From JABCYV01 sp963696025 (GTDB taxonomy: Bacteria; Acidobacteriota; Terriglobia; Terriglobales; Acidobacteriaceae): a stretch of 64,000 bases of DNA. The stretch's first letter is position 1; each line of letters starts with the position of its first letter. The stretch is taken from positions 116,342-180,341 of the forward strand of contig CAVOII010000016.1 in assembly GCA_963696025.1 (NCBI GenBank). Direction: 5' to 3'. A model generated the notes under the pieces. That model ran no database searches, was not told the origin of the DNA, and saw only the letters and a program-made list of their open reading frames with translations. This document shows positions 52,186 through 61,509 of this stretch, piece after piece. The position numbers and the translations under genes were made by a program.

Positions 52186-55100
52186 CTACCGCGGTTCCTC
52201 GCCTCCCGCCGACGTGGTTTCCGCTGCGGGGACCACGATAGCCTGAATGTTTTGCCCTGCAGTCATCTTCTGGAAAGCGGCGAGATCGGTTCTCTGCAGC
52301 TCGGCCCAGTGCGCCAGGTAATCGTCGGTCTGCTTCTTGAGCTTTTCGAAGGCTCGGTAAGAAGCCTCGGTGGGAGCAGAATCGTTGCCGCCTACAACCG
52401 CGATGGCCAGAGACGCAAGCTTGGCATCAACCCTTTGGGGATAGGCGAGAGAGTCTTCGTTAGCCTTGACTTTGATTTGAATCAGATTGTCGCGTACCCC
52501 AACCAGCTTTTGATCCAGGTCATGAGCTGAGCTGCGGATTGGCTTGGTGCTGTCGTTTTCGGGCAGACGCTTTCTCAGTCCGTCGACCTGCGCGCGGACG
52601 TCCTGAATCTGGTTGACCGCGTCGTAAATGCGGCTGATTTCGTCGCGGATTTGCAAGCCAAGATCAAACTGTTTTTGCAGATCTGCCTGGCTGACATTGA
52701 CGCGAGGATCCAGTTTTACCTCCAAGGGAGCGGTTTGACTCTTGCCATCAACCGTCAAACGCACCTGATATTTCCCGGGCACAGCCTGAGGCCCACGAAC
52801 ACCGTCTTTATATTCGAACAAGTAATAGTCAGGCACGCGGCTGGTCCCTTCATAACGAAGATCCCAGACAAAACGATTCAGGCCAGCCTCGACCTTGATC
52901 TGTTTCTCCGGCTTTTTATCTTCCGGGTTCAAAGGCTCACTGAGTTCTTCGGTCTTGGTGCTGGAATACTTGCGGATTACGGTGCCGGCGGAATCCAGAA
53001 TCTCGATAGTGGTCTCACCCTTGGGCGCTTGCTTGACGAAGTAATAGATCACCGCGCCAAGGGGTGGGTTCTGGCCTACCAGCACGGACTTGGCGGCGTC
53101 TTCGTCCTCAGCCACTTGAATTCGATAGCCGGTCGCGGGAGTGTAAAGGTGGACGTCCTGGCTGGCAACTTGATCGCTGAACTGACGCAATGGCGAAAGA
53201 TCATCGAGGATCCAGAATGAACGGCCGTGAGTAGCTAGCACGAGATCGTCGTTCTTGATCACAAGATCGTGGACTGGGGTCGTTGGAAGGTTGAGTTGAA
53301 GAGGACGCCAATCTCCGCCATCATTGAACGACACGAACATGCCGGTCTCAGTACCGGCAAAGAGTAGCCCGCGTTTCTTTGGATCCTCGCGTACTGCGCG
53401 GACAAACGTGGTTTCCGGAATTCCTTTGGTGATCTTGGTCCAGGTCTTGCCGTAGTCGCTTGTCTTATAGATCCAGGGACGCAGGTCGTCCAATTGGTGG
53501 CGATCCACGGCGACATAGGCCGTGCCGGCATCATGCGGCGAAGCGTCGATCTGGCTGATACGGCTCCATTCTGGTAAATCTTTGGGCGTGATGTTAGTCC
53601 AGTTCTTTCCGCCATCGCGGGAGATTTGAATTAGACCATCATCAGTCCCGACCCAGATCAGGTCTTTGGTCACGGGCGATTCGGCGAGGGCAAAAATCGT
53701 GTCGTAGTATTCGGTACCGGTGTCGTCTTTATCGATGGGACCGCCCGAGGTCTGCTGCTTGCTTTTGTCGTTGCGAGTCAGATCGGGGCTGATGGCCTCC
53801 CAATGCACGCCGCCGTCGGTGGTCTTAAACAAACGCTCGCCGCCGTGATAGAGCACGTTGGGATCATGAGGCGAGATCATGAGGGGCGCGGTCCACTGGA
53901 AACGGTGGTCCAGATTGGCAGCGCCTTCGCCGTCGCTGATTTCGGGATGCTCCGCGATATTCTTGAGCTGACCGGTGCGCTTATCGAAGCGCGTGATCTT
54001 GCCTTCGTAGTCGCCGGCGTAAACGATGTTCGGGTCTGGAGGATAGGGAGCGATGTAACCGGCTTCCCCACCGCCGACGTCGTACCACTCCGGGCGATCG
54101 ATTACGCCCGCATCGCTGCGGCTGGCGATGGCAATAGTGCTGTTATCCTGCTGCGCCCCGTAGACGAAGTACGGCGTGCGAGTGTCGGTGGTCACATGAT
54201 AGAACTGGGCCGTAGGTTGGTTATTTTGCGCAGTCCAGGTTTTCCCGCCATCGAGACTCACGGTCACACCGCCGTCGTTGGAGACAATCATGCGGCGCGA
54301 ATTTCTGGGGTCGATCCACATGCCGTGGTTGTCGCCGTGGGGAACCTTCACTTTGTTGAAGGTACGTCCGGCATCGCTCGACTTGTAGAACTCCACGTTG
54401 GCGACATAGAGCGTCTCTGGTTCCTGGGGATCGGCAATGATGTGCATGTAGTACCAGGCGCGCTGCCAATAGGCGCGATTGTCGTTGACCAGTTGCCAGG
54501 TTTCACCGCTGTCATCGGAACGGTAGAGTCCCCCCTCGTGGGCCTCAATCAGCGCGTATACGCGGTCTGAGTTGGCGGCAACGGCGACGCCGATTCGGCC
54601 GTATGGGCCCTTGGGCAGCCCATGTTCTTCCAGCCGCTTCCAGGTTGTGCCGCCATCGTTGGAGCGATAGAGTCCGCTGCCAGGTCCCCCGCTGGTAAGA
54701 TTCCACGGCATGCGGCGGGCTTCCCACAGCGACGAGAAAAGAATGTGGGAATTGCGTGGGTCGAAGGCGATGTCGATGCCACCGGTGTTCTCGTCTTTGT
54801 AGAGCACCTTTTCCCAGTTCTTGCCGCCGTCGGTAGAACGGAAGATGCCGCGTTCCGTATTTGGACCGAAGGGGTGGCCGAGCGCGGCCACGAAAACGAT
54901 ATCCGGATTCCTGGGGTCAACAATCAGTTTGCCGATAGCGCGCGAGTCACGCAAGCCAACGTTCTTCCAGGTCTTGCCACCATCGACAGTTTTATAGATT
55001 CCATTGCCATGCGAGATATTGCCGCGGATGCAGGCTTCGCCGGTGCCAACGTAGACGATGTTTGGATCGGACGGAGCCACTGCCAAGCTTCCGATAGCGG

Positions 55101-55452
55101 ATACGGCTTCTTTGTCGAAGACTGAAGTCCAGCTGACGGCACCGTCGGTGGTCTTCCACACGCCACCGCCAGTCGCGCCGAAGTAGTAGGTAGTCGGGTC
55201 ACCAGGAATGCCGGACGCAGTAAGCGAGCGGCCACCGCGGAAGGGGCCAATGACCCGGTATTTCATTCCTTTAAAGAGTGGATCTTCATTCTTAGGGGGT
55301 TGGGCGGGGGTCTCCGCGACAGTGGGCTGCTCGGTTGATTTTCCTTCCCGTTCGGTGCTTCTGGTTTGGGCCAGCGCTAAGGTCGCAACACAGAGGGCAA
55401 ACGTGACTAGGAGACACCAAATTTTGACCTGCCTGAGTTGAAAGCGGCGCAT
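52186..55452 (-). CDS. Secreted sortilin-like protein with Asp-box (BNR) propeller repeats
   Basis: A 1088-residue protein with signal peptide MRRFQLRQVKIWCLLVTFALCVATLALA. Residues about 50-720 hold some ten Asp-box motifs (SxDGGxxW), such as KTVDGGKTW, STDGGKNW, SNDGGTTW, SDDSGETW, SLDGGKTW, TTDGGVHW and SRDGGKNW, forming one or two beta-propellers like those of VPS10/sortilin and some glycosidases. The last 350 residues are a beta sandwich and a helical region (LRYEGTSRVPDYYLFEYKDG; NQIQDVRAQVDGLRKRLP). Very common in Acidobacteriota. The substrate is unknown. Confidence 0.88.
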   Translation of the reverse strand: MRRFQLRQVKIWCLLVTFALCVATLALAQTRSTEREGKSTEQPTVAETPAQPPKNEDPLFKGMKYRVIGPFRGGRSLTASGIPGDPTTYYFGATGGGVWKTTDGAVSWTSVFDKEAVSAIGSLAVAPSDPNIVYVGTGEACIRGNISHGNGIYKTVDGGKTWKNVGLRDSRAIGKLIVDPRNPDIVFVAALGHPFGPNTERGIFRSTDGGKNWEKVLYKDENTGGIDIAFDPRNSHILFSSLWEARRMPWNLTSGGPGSGLYRSNDGGTTWKRLEEHGLPKGPYGRIGVAVAANSDRVYALIEAHEGGLYRSDDSGETWQLVNDNRAYWQRAWYYMHIIADPQEPETLYVANVEFYKSSDAGRTFNKVKVPHGDNHGMWIDPRNSRRMIVSNDGGVTVSLDGGKTWTAQNNQPTAQFYHVTTDTRTPYFVYGAQQDNSTIAIASRSDAGVIDRPEWYDVGGGEAGYIAPYPPDPNIVYAGDYEGKITRFDKRTGQLKNIAEHPEISDGEGAANLDHRFQWTAPLMISPHDPNVLYHGGERLFKTTDGGVHWEAISPDLTRNDKSKQQTSGGPIDKDDTGTEYYDTIFALAESPVTKDLIWVGTDDGLIQISRDGGKNWTNITPKDLPEWSRISQIDASPHDAGTAYVAVDRHQLDDLRPWIYKTSDYGKTWTKITKGIPETTFVRAVREDPKKRGLLFAGTETGMFVSFNDGGDWRPLQLNLPTTPVHDLVIKNDDLVLATHGRSFWILDDLSPLRQFSDQVASQDVHLYTPATGYRIQVAEDEDAAKSVLVGQNPPLGAVIYYFVKQAPKGETTIEILDSAGTVIRKYSSTKTEELSEPLNPEDKKPEKQIKVEAGLNRFVWDLRYEGTSRVPDYYLFEYKDGVRGPQAVPGKYQVRLTVDGKSQTAPLEVKLDPRVNVSQADLQKQFDLGLQIRDEISRIYDAVNQIQDVRAQVDGLRKRLPENDSTKPIRSSAHDLDQKLVGVRDNLIQIKVKANEDSLAYPQRVDAKLASLAIAVVGGNDSAPTEASYRAFEKLKKQTDDYLAHWAELQRTDLAAFQKMTAGQNIQAIVVPAAETTSAGGEEPR

Positions 55453-55561
55453 GTAATTCCCCCGGGTGGAAAGGTGAAATTTGTATCTTAATGCGCCGGG
55501 GCCATTTGGTAAAACGGATTCCCAGCGTGATAGTGTTGACTGACGGTCATTAACTGTATCT

Positions 55562-56458
55562 TCACTTGTCCTTTTCTTTCGAGCGTCCTGCTAGCATCCT
55601 TTGGGCCGCTTGCAATTCCTTCCTTTTTTGGGCATCGACTTTCGGATACGACAGATCCAGATCCTCCAGCGTGTCGACAACGGCGGCGGCCACGACTGTG
55701 CGCGTGAACCACTTATTATCAGCCGGAACGACATACCATGGTGAATCCTGAGTGGCAGTGTGGCGGATCATGTCTTCGTAGGCGACCATGTAATCGTCCC
55801 AGCGCTCCCTTTCACGCGCGTCAGCGGCGGAGAATTTCCAATTTTTCTCCGGCTGGCGCAATCGGTCCAGGAAACGTTTTTCCTGTTCCTTTTTGGAAAG
55901 ATTCAGAAAAAACTTACGGATGACAATACCATTGCGCGAGAGGTAACGTTCGAAGGCAATCATGTCCTGAAAACGCTCCCGCCATATTTTCTTTGTGACC
56001 AGAGAGGAAGGAATTCGCTCGCCCTTTAGCAGTTCGGGATGAACCCGAACTATCAGCACCTCCTCGTAATAAGATCGATTAAAGATACAGATGCGGCCGC
56101 GTTCGGGGCCGCGACGGTGAGTTCGCCACAAGTAGTCGTGGTCGAGTTCTTCGGTGGAAGGGCTCTTGAAAGAGTAAACCTGACAGCCTTGGGGATTGAC
56201 GCCGGACATCACGTGCTTGATGACTCCATCTTTGCCTGCAGCGTCCATGCCCTGGAAGATGAGGAGCACACCCCACTGATCTCCGGCATACAGCATATCT
56301 TGCAGTTCGGCCATGCGGACAATTCCTTTCTCCAGGAATACTGTGGCATGCTCTTTAGAGCGGAGTTTTCCGGTGTCTCCGGGATCGAAGTCCTTGAGCC
56401 TTAAGTTCTTACCGCCAACAACACGATAGGGTTCCACCAGCCGGCTGGCCCAACCCAT
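55562..56458 (-). CDS. ppk2: Polyphosphate kinase 2 family protein (PPK2)
   Basis: A 298-residue PPK2-type kinase transferring phosphate between polyphosphate and nucleotides. Walker A GMDAAGKDGVIKHV, Walker B-type IFNRSYYEEVLIVRVHPE and lid motif RKFFLNLSKKEQEKRFLDR. The length and single-domain form fit class I or class III PPK2. Nucleotide preference cannot be read. The flanking intergenic regions are gene-free. Confidence 0.93.
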   Translation of the reverse strand: MGWASRLVEPYRVVGGKNLRLKDFDPGDTGKLRSKEHATVFLEKGIVRMAELQDMLYAGDQWGVLLIFQGMDAAGKDGVIKHVMSGVNPQGCQVYSFKSPSTEELDHDYLWRTHRRGPERGRICIFNRSYYEEVLIVRVHPELLKGERIPSSLVTKKIWRERFQDMIAFERYLSRNGIVIRKFFLNLSKKEQEKRFLDRLRQPEKNWKFSAADARERERWDDYMVAYEDMIRHTATQDSPWYVVPADNKWFTRTVVAAAVVDTLEDLDLSYPKVDAQKRKELQAAQRMLAGRSKEKDK

Positions 56459-56940
56459 GCAGCAGTCCCTTTCTGTTCGCCAAAGGGTTGAAGTCTACAG
56501 CATCGCTGTGTCTAACGCTTGCCCAACACCTTCGCCTAGCCTTCACAGGTAATACGAACGGGCCGTTCGCGGACCCGAGTACGAATGCTTCGTGAATCGC
56601 TATAGTCTCCGAAAGTGCCGGAACCAATTAACTTGCTGGAATTGCCGGTTTCTAAAGTAGACAAAAATAGATTGCCCCAATTGCAATTGCATACTGGCGG
56701 CTGAGTTCTTGACACCATCCCCCGACCCTTCCGGGCTCTTGGAGGGATCCGGGTAACAGATTACGGGGACATACCCTTGTCCCTTCGCGCAAATGCTCAC
56801 TTAAACTGATGGTTGTGACGCGAATCGTTGACCGGTGGTGTTACGGAGGCGTAGCTTGTTCGCGGAAGCCCAAACGCCTATCGTGTTACTGGAACGCGAC
56901 GGCTGTCCTTTACTTTTAACCAACCTGAAAGGAGTCCCCC
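56459..56940. other. Intergenic stretch between PPK2 and the ABM-like gene
   Basis: About 480 bases with no recognisable gene. It contains one copy of a 60-base repeat (56741-56800). The last part carries a good AAAGGAG for the downstream gene at 56941. No RNA gene was recognised. Confidence 0.45.
56741..56800. repeat. 60-base repeat with GGGACA hairpin, copy 1
   Basis: Contains GGTAACAGATTACGG, then GGGACA-TACCCT-TGTCCC (6-bp stem), and ends CGCGCAAATGCTCAC. The same sequence with few differences is at 61760-61817, in the same orientation, 5 kb away. It is intergenic and lies 140 bases before the ABM-like gene. Confidence 0.65.
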
Positions 56941-57265
56941 ATGCACACCCTCATTATTGAAGGAACCTTTAAACCAGGGAAGAAAACAGAGTTCGTTATC
57001 GCTTGGAACAACGAGATTCTTCCCACCCTAAAAAAGCAGCAGGGATTTGTAGATGAGATCCTGCTGTTTTGGGACCGAAAAGCCAGATCTTGGGGTGGGA
57101 TTGAGTTTTTGGAAGACCCGGGACGAAGCCGAGCGCTATCACCGCGAAGTATTCCCGAAAGTGGCTGGTTCTGTAGGACACCTCCTGAATGGAGCTCCCA
57201 CTGTGCGCTCATTCGAAGTAGAGGCGGCGGAGACTTTTCGCATAGCCCCGGGGAAGGCAGCCTAG
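56941..57265 (+). pseudogene. Antibiotic-biosynthesis-monooxygenase-like small protein, single frameshift
   Basis: Restored, it would be about 107 residues: MHTLIIEGTFKPGKKTEF... then, after a frame change at the T4 run 57067-57070, ...LGVGLSFWKTRDEAERYHREVFPKV and the end APGKAA at 57265. The beta-alpha-beta pattern and the FWxxxxEAERY signature match small ABM-type ferredoxin-like proteins. One extra T would explain the shift. Good AAAGGAG and ATG at 56941. A real mutation or sequencing error cannot be told apart. Confidence 0.6.
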
Positions 57266-57504
57266 CTAGTAAGGTGTCGAAGCCTCGAATGGCGAGTCTC
57301 GACGACTCGCCATTCTTGCGTCAGACAATCTCGACTAAACGGCATCCCAAACTATTTCCTTTTGAACCACTTCGACGATCGCCTTAATTCGGAACCCACC
57401 CTGATTGCGGCTGGAGGACATTGAAACTTGGCGTGTGACGGAGGTATGATCGCGTGCGCGTTATGCGTCGTTTCCGATACCTACAAAGAAGGAAGGTAAC
57501 CCAC

Positions 57505-57912
57505 ATGCCCACAACTAACGAATTGACGATTCGTCTTGAGGATCGACCGGGGACTCTGGGAAGAGTCTGCCACGCCCTTGCTGACTATAAAGTGAACATT
57601 GTGGCATTCCAAGCGGCCCGAGCGGAGGGAAGTGGACTGGTCCGCTTCGTGGTGGACAACCCAGCGACGGCCAGGAAAGCCCTGGACAATGAAGGGGTGG
57701 ACTACAAAGAAACTGAAGTCGCTCAAATCAAATGTCCAAGTCGCCCGGGCGAATTGGCACGGGTGGCATCGCGACTTGGCGACGCCGATATTAACATCAA
57801 CTACGCCTACTGCGGGGTAGATCCAAGCACGAGTACGCCTGTGATTATCTTCGGCGTTGCAGAAGCTGGACAGGCTGCCGTGATTCTAGACCGGACTGCT
57901 GCCGCCGCATAG
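57505..57912 (+). CDS. Double ACT-domain protein
   Basis: A 135-residue protein made of two ACT domains: TNELTIRLEDRPGTLGRVCHALADYKVNIVAFQA (domain 1) and QIKCPSRPGELARVASRLGDADININYAYCG (domain 2). ACT domains bind amino acids, and stand-alone pairs are regulators or subunits of amino-acid-sensitive enzymes. The ATG at 57505 with AAGGAAGG upstream is preferred over an in-frame upstream start at 57454. It has no neighbouring amino acid gene, so its partner is unknown. Confidence 0.85.
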   Translation: MPTTNELTIRLEDRPGTLGRVCHALADYKVNIVAFQAARAEGSGLVRFVVDNPATARKALDNEGVDYKETEVAQIKCPSRPGELARVASRLGDADININYAYCGVDPSTSTPVIIFGVAEAGQAAVILDRTAAAA

Positions 57913-57962
57913 CCTGAACGATACCGTTGTTCTTAGTGACCTTTCAGGGTCAAAAGTGTTGA

Positions 57963-58000
57963 GGTGGACCAGGCCGGATTTGAACCTGCACCTGCCGTCC
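57963..58000 (-). other. tRNA 3'-end-like fragment
   Basis: On the minus strand the segment holds GGTTCAAATCC, the T-loop consensus, flanked by GCAGG and CCGGC, then CCTGGTCCACC, which looks like a tRNA acceptor 3' strand. No 5' half, D-loop or anticodon arm is present, because the GAF gene stop is only seven bases away on the other side. Probably a leftover tRNA end, of the kind used as an attachment site, or chance. Confidence 0.35.
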
Positions 58001-58006
58001 GTATCT

Positions 58007-59563
58007 TCACTTGTCTGTTACATCTGGCATGGCAATTCTCTGGGAAGTACCCGGCGAGACAGCTTTTAGAGTCTTGCGCTCCCGCCAACTGGATATCCGC
58101 CGATGGGCATCCTTAATCTGAGCTGTTGTCATTCGCGATCCTATAACCCTTAATCGTTCATTGTCGTCTTCTGGCAATCCTGCAGCGATACTGGCCCACG
58201 TGTACGCACGTACGAAGTCTCTTGGAACGCCTCGACCGCTCAAGTAAAGGTCACTGAGAGCATTCTGGGCTCGGATATCACCGTGGTTCGCAGCTCGTTT
58301 GAACCACACCACTGCCTTGCGCTCATCATGTGGCACTCCGATTCCTTTGAAATAGCCTAGCCCGAGCTTCCACTCCGCGTTGTCTTTACCGTTTGCCGCC
58401 GCTTTCGCGAACCATGTCATTGCGTCCCGGTAGTTCTGTGGCACGCCTTCACCACCAGCATATCGCAAAGCCATTTCGTATTGAGCAATGGCATCACCTG
58501 CGTCGGCTCGGCTGAGTGTGCGATTCACGTCGGTGCCCTGAACTGCTTCCTGGATTGCTCGAATAAGCTCTTGCCTGGTGGCTGTTAATACACTGTCTGG
58601 CGCTTTCGGTTGCCCATTGGTCTTCTTGTCTTGTTCCGACAACACGTGCCGCGGTTCCAGGATAGCCGGCTTGTGGTTCGCGGCCGCAATTGGAAGTATT
58701 GCGATGTTTGTTGCTGCTTTTGGATGACTGAGGTGATATCCGTAGCCGCTGATTAGCAAAGCAAGGGCAATGGCTAGTCCTGCTGTTAACCAGCGAGTCC
58801 TACTCGGGTGCGCCTGGATCGTCATAGTCACCGGCCGATCAGGTAATTGTGATCCGACGTCGTGCCGGTTCCATTCAGGCGTTTCAGCCGCGTCTGTAGT
58901 CGGTGGGCGGTTGTTATGCTCCTTGGTTACATCGGCGCGGGGCAAGAGTTTTTGGAGATCCCTTACCGCCTCAATATCCTGGCTCGGGAGCTGATCAAGG
59001 CATCGATCCGATATTATGGCGGACTCCGAAGGCAATGGTAATACCCGATCGGCTAACTTACTCATTGCGGTCGCGTCATGCTGATTGAACGCATTCGGGT
59101 TGGTGGATAGTACTTCGAGCACTCCCGCTACCTTGGCATTCTGCTTAATTGGCACTATCAACACGGACCGGATGCCCATTTCTTTGCATAATTGCGGGTC
59201 AGCCCGCCGATCGGTATTAGTGTCGTTGCAAAGCAGGATTTCGCCGGTTCTGATACAAAGCCCGGTGAGGCTGACGCCCGCGTGCAAACGCGCCCCCACT
59301 TCTGGAGCGGAGGCACCAGTGGAGGCTCGGCAGCACAAAGTGTCTTCTGTGCTGAGCGCAATAGCCGCTCCGGTTGCCCCAGTTCTCTCCATTGCCTCCT
59401 CCAAAATGGCCTGAAGTTCGGGTTCGGGGCCTACCGACTGTTTGCCTCGAGAAGTCGTGATTGGACTGAATTGGGGTGTGCTGTGCTCAACGTTTCGTCG
59501 TGGCTTCTCAGGAGAGCTGGCAATACTTGAGTTATCAGGCAAGGGAAAGCTTGACATACTCAC
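58007..59563 (-). CDS. GAF domain - membrane helix - Sel1 repeat protein
   Basis: A 518-residue protein with three parts. A GAF-like sensor domain at about residues 45-180 (ILEEAMERTGATGAAIALSTED, SVLIVPIKQNAKVAGVLEVLS). A single membrane helix at about 262-285 (LTAGLAIALALLISGYGYHLS). A C-terminal set of Sel1 repeats (DAIAQYEMALRYAGGEGVPQNYRDAMTWF, AEWKLGLGYFKGIGVPHDERKAV, and a third). GAF would be cytoplasmic and Sel1 periplasmic, linking sensing to protein interaction. Divergent from the SYLF-amidase gene. The role is unknown. Confidence 0.87.
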   Translation of the reverse strand: MSMSSFPLPDNSSIASSPEKPRRNVEHSTPQFSPITTSRGKQSVGPEPELQAILEEAMERTGATGAAIALSTEDTLCCRASTGASAPEVGARLHAGVSLTGLCIRTGEILLCNDTNTDRRADPQLCKEMGIRSVLIVPIKQNAKVAGVLEVLSTNPNAFNQHDATAMSKLADRVLPLPSESAIISDRCLDQLPSQDIEAVRDLQKLLPRADVTKEHNNRPPTTDAAETPEWNRHDVGSQLPDRPVTMTIQAHPSRTRWLTAGLAIALALLISGYGYHLSHPKAATNIAILPIAAANHKPAILEPRHVLSEQDKKTNGQPKAPDSVLTATRQELIRAIQEAVQGTDVNRTLSRADAGDAIAQYEMALRYAGGEGVPQNYRDAMTWFAKAAANGKDNAEWKLGLGYFKGIGVPHDERKAVVWFKRAANHGDIRAQNALSDLYLSGRGVPRDFVRAYTWASIAAGLPEDDNERLRVIGSRMTTAQIKDAHRRISSWRERKTLKAVSPGTSQRIAMPDVTDK

Positions 59564-59731
59564 GCCTTCACGATGGTTTAGTATACAGCGGTTGCTGACC
59601 TACTACTCTAGTCAAGTCAGCTCCGTAAGCCGTTTCCTCTGGTAGTCGCCCGAGCTTTGGCCGAACTCCCGTGGCGAGCCTGGCAAGTTAATCTCGTGCG
59701 AACCGAAGCTGCAAAAGGATGACCAAACCCC

Positions 59732-60856
59732 TTGTCACGCTGCGCCAAGAAAGTCGTGCTTCTTTTCCTGGTAGCCACCTCAATCGGGAGTGCCTACCCA
59801 GCGAAACATGTAAAATCCGCAGCATTGCTAAGTATAGGCGGCGCGGCCCGTGTGCTGGACGAAATTTCCAAGAAATCTCAGAATGCGGTCCCCGATGCAG
59901 TCCTGAACAGCACGAAGTGCGTTGTAGTGATTCCATCGATCACGGGGGGAACCGTGAATGTCAGCGCTGGCGGAGTGGCTAGCTGCCGTGAAACAGCAGA
60001 TAACTGGAGTGCTCCTACATTCGTCAAATTCCAGGGGCGTGGTATTCGGGCTCAGCGTACTGATTTGCTGGTTTTTGTGTTGAGTGACACGGGAACCCTG
60101 GCATTGCGGTCTGGCGAATTGCAGATCGGAGGACAGAAGCTGGCGGCCGCACCTCTCGTGAGTACAACTCCGGTTACCACCCAAGTTGAACTGACCGCCG
60201 AGTTGCTTACCTATGAAGGCGTGGCGGGTGTGCTTTCTAGCAGCGAAGCCAGCGGCGTCATTCGGCGCGACGCGGACACCTCGGATGCGGTCACCAACGC
60301 AGTACCGAGAAAAACGATTAAGAAATATCTATCATCGGTCGTTTCGTTCTTTAACACGATCACAGCGACCGGGATCGTGATTCACCACACGGCGGTGATT
60401 CCGGGCGAAAATACAGTGCCCCGGAGCGAGCGCGATATCGACAAATATCATCAGGCGCACGGCTTCGAAATCTTGTGTTTCGGTCGCGTCTACCATGTGG
60501 CCTATCACTACATCATTATGCCCAACGGCACTGTGCAAGCGGGCAGACCCGAAAGGTGTGAGGGAGCGCATGCGCTAGGGTACAACTCATATCTGGGAAT
60601 TTCGGTCGTGGGTGATTTCAGCAGCGAAGATAACCCAACCGGAAAAAAGGGGCCGACCAGACCGAGCGCGAAGCAGATTGCCTCCCTAATTCAACTGTGT
60701 CGCCGCCTGAAAGACCGTTACCACATTCCCTTGCAACACATCGTCCGCCATAGTGACATTTCCAGCACCAGATGTCCCGGCGACCGATTTCCGTTCAGAT
60801 CTGTTCTGGATCAACTTCAATGGAAACCGGGAGGCGTAAAGCCGAAACGTCGATGA
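59732..60856 (+). CDS. SYLF (Ysc84-like) domain fused to N-acetylmuramoyl-L-alanine amidase/PGRP domain
   Basis: A 374-residue protein with TTG start and a signal peptide (about residues 7-24). Residues about 30-190 form a SYLF domain: SIGGAARVLDEISKK, KCVVVIPSI and the NWSAPTFVKFQG stretch. Residues about 210-365 form an Amidase_2/PGRP domain: GIVIHHTAV (His218), YHYIIMPNGTVQAGRP (Tyr260) and RHSDISSTRCPGDRF (His340, Cys348), the full zinc site of T7-lysozyme-type amidases. SYLF domains bind lipids and are normally alone or with SH3-type domains. The fusion suggests an envelope-anchored peptidoglycan hydrolase. Its stop overlaps the next start (ATGA). Confidence 0.87.
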   Translation: MSRCAKKVVLLFLVATSIGSAYPAKHVKSAALLSIGGAARVLDEISKKSQNAVPDAVLNSTKCVVVIPSITGGTVNVSAGGVASCRETADNWSAPTFVKFQGRGIRAQRTDLLVFVLSDTGTLALRSGELQIGGQKLAAAPLVSTTPVTTQVELTAELLTYEGVAGVLSSSEASGVIRRDADTSDAVTNAVPRKTIKKYLSSVVSFFNTITATGIVIHHTAVIPGENTVPRSERDIDKYHQAHGFEILCFGRVYHVAYHYIIMPNGTVQAGRPERCEGAHALGYNSYLGISVVGDFSSEDNPTGKKGPTRPSAKQIASLIQLCRRLKDRYHIPLQHIVRHSDISSTRCPGDRFPFRSVLDQLQWKPGGVKPKRR

Positions 60857-61509
60857 TGAACTCGAAGCGTCTGATGTCATGGCTTACGGCGGTGGCTTTA
60901 TCGACGACTTTGGTCGCTGCACCGAAACGCATTCCGCACAGTCCGAAAGCTTCTAACGAGGAACCATTCCGCAGCTTTCGGATGCTGGACGCTAAGCTGA
61001 CTCTCCTTGCGCATCAGCAGGAGGCTTTGAGCGCGGCTTTCGATCCAGCGCAGATGGGTTCGAGAAGCGAAGCGGCCGATTCAGGGCGTCGGACGACGTA
61101 TTCCAATATGAACTCCACGACCGCCGGAATCGTTCTCATAGCGGGTGAACTGGAACGTTTGTACCAAAGGCGCCACCAGCCCTTCGGGGTCCAAATGTTT
61201 AGAGCCCTGCGCACCAGGGCGGAAGAAGTTCAGCGAGGCGCTAGTGCTGTGGCCAAAGCGCCAACGCGAAGCGCCGCAGAGTCCGCGGCAAAGAGGCTGG
61301 ATGAAGGGATAGTCTCGCTTGTTGTTCAGTTCCAAGCTGCGTCGGGCGGATACGGAGCGGCCCGTTGTTCCCCGGGCGCATGGACATGTTGCGAACCAAA
61401 GCGATCCAAAGATTTGCTTCAAAGTGAACCGGTCGCATGCATGTGGGGGTGTGTGGGAACGGCGCAGACCTGTACAGGGTTCCTGGGCCCGCGTATCCAG
61501 CGGCGCTGA
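60853..61509 (+). CDS. Secreted helical protein with Cys-rich C-terminus, coupled to the SYLF-amidase gene
   Basis: A 218-residue protein starting at ATG 60853, which overlaps the stop of the SYLF-amidase gene (ATGA). Signal peptide in MSWLTAVALSTTLVAA; middle part helical (LTLLAHQQEALSAAFDP, AAESAAKRLDEGIVSLVVQFQAA). The last 45 residues contain six Cys in CSPGAWTCCEP and CMWGCVGTAQTC, suggesting disulfides. I do not recognise the family. Overlap suggests it works with the amidase, perhaps as an inhibitor, immunity or activator protein; that is inference. Confidence 0.65.
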   Translation: MMNSKRLMSWLTAVALSTTLVAAPKRIPHSPKASNEEPFRSFRMLDAKLTLLAHQQEALSAAFDPAQMGSRSEAADSGRRTTYSNMNSTTAGIVLIAGELERLYQRRHQPFGVQMFRALRTRAEEVQRGASAVAKAPTRSAAESAAKRLDEGIVSLVVQFQAASGGYGAARCSPGAWTCCEPKRSKDLLQSEPVACMWGCVGTAQTCTGFLGPRIQRR

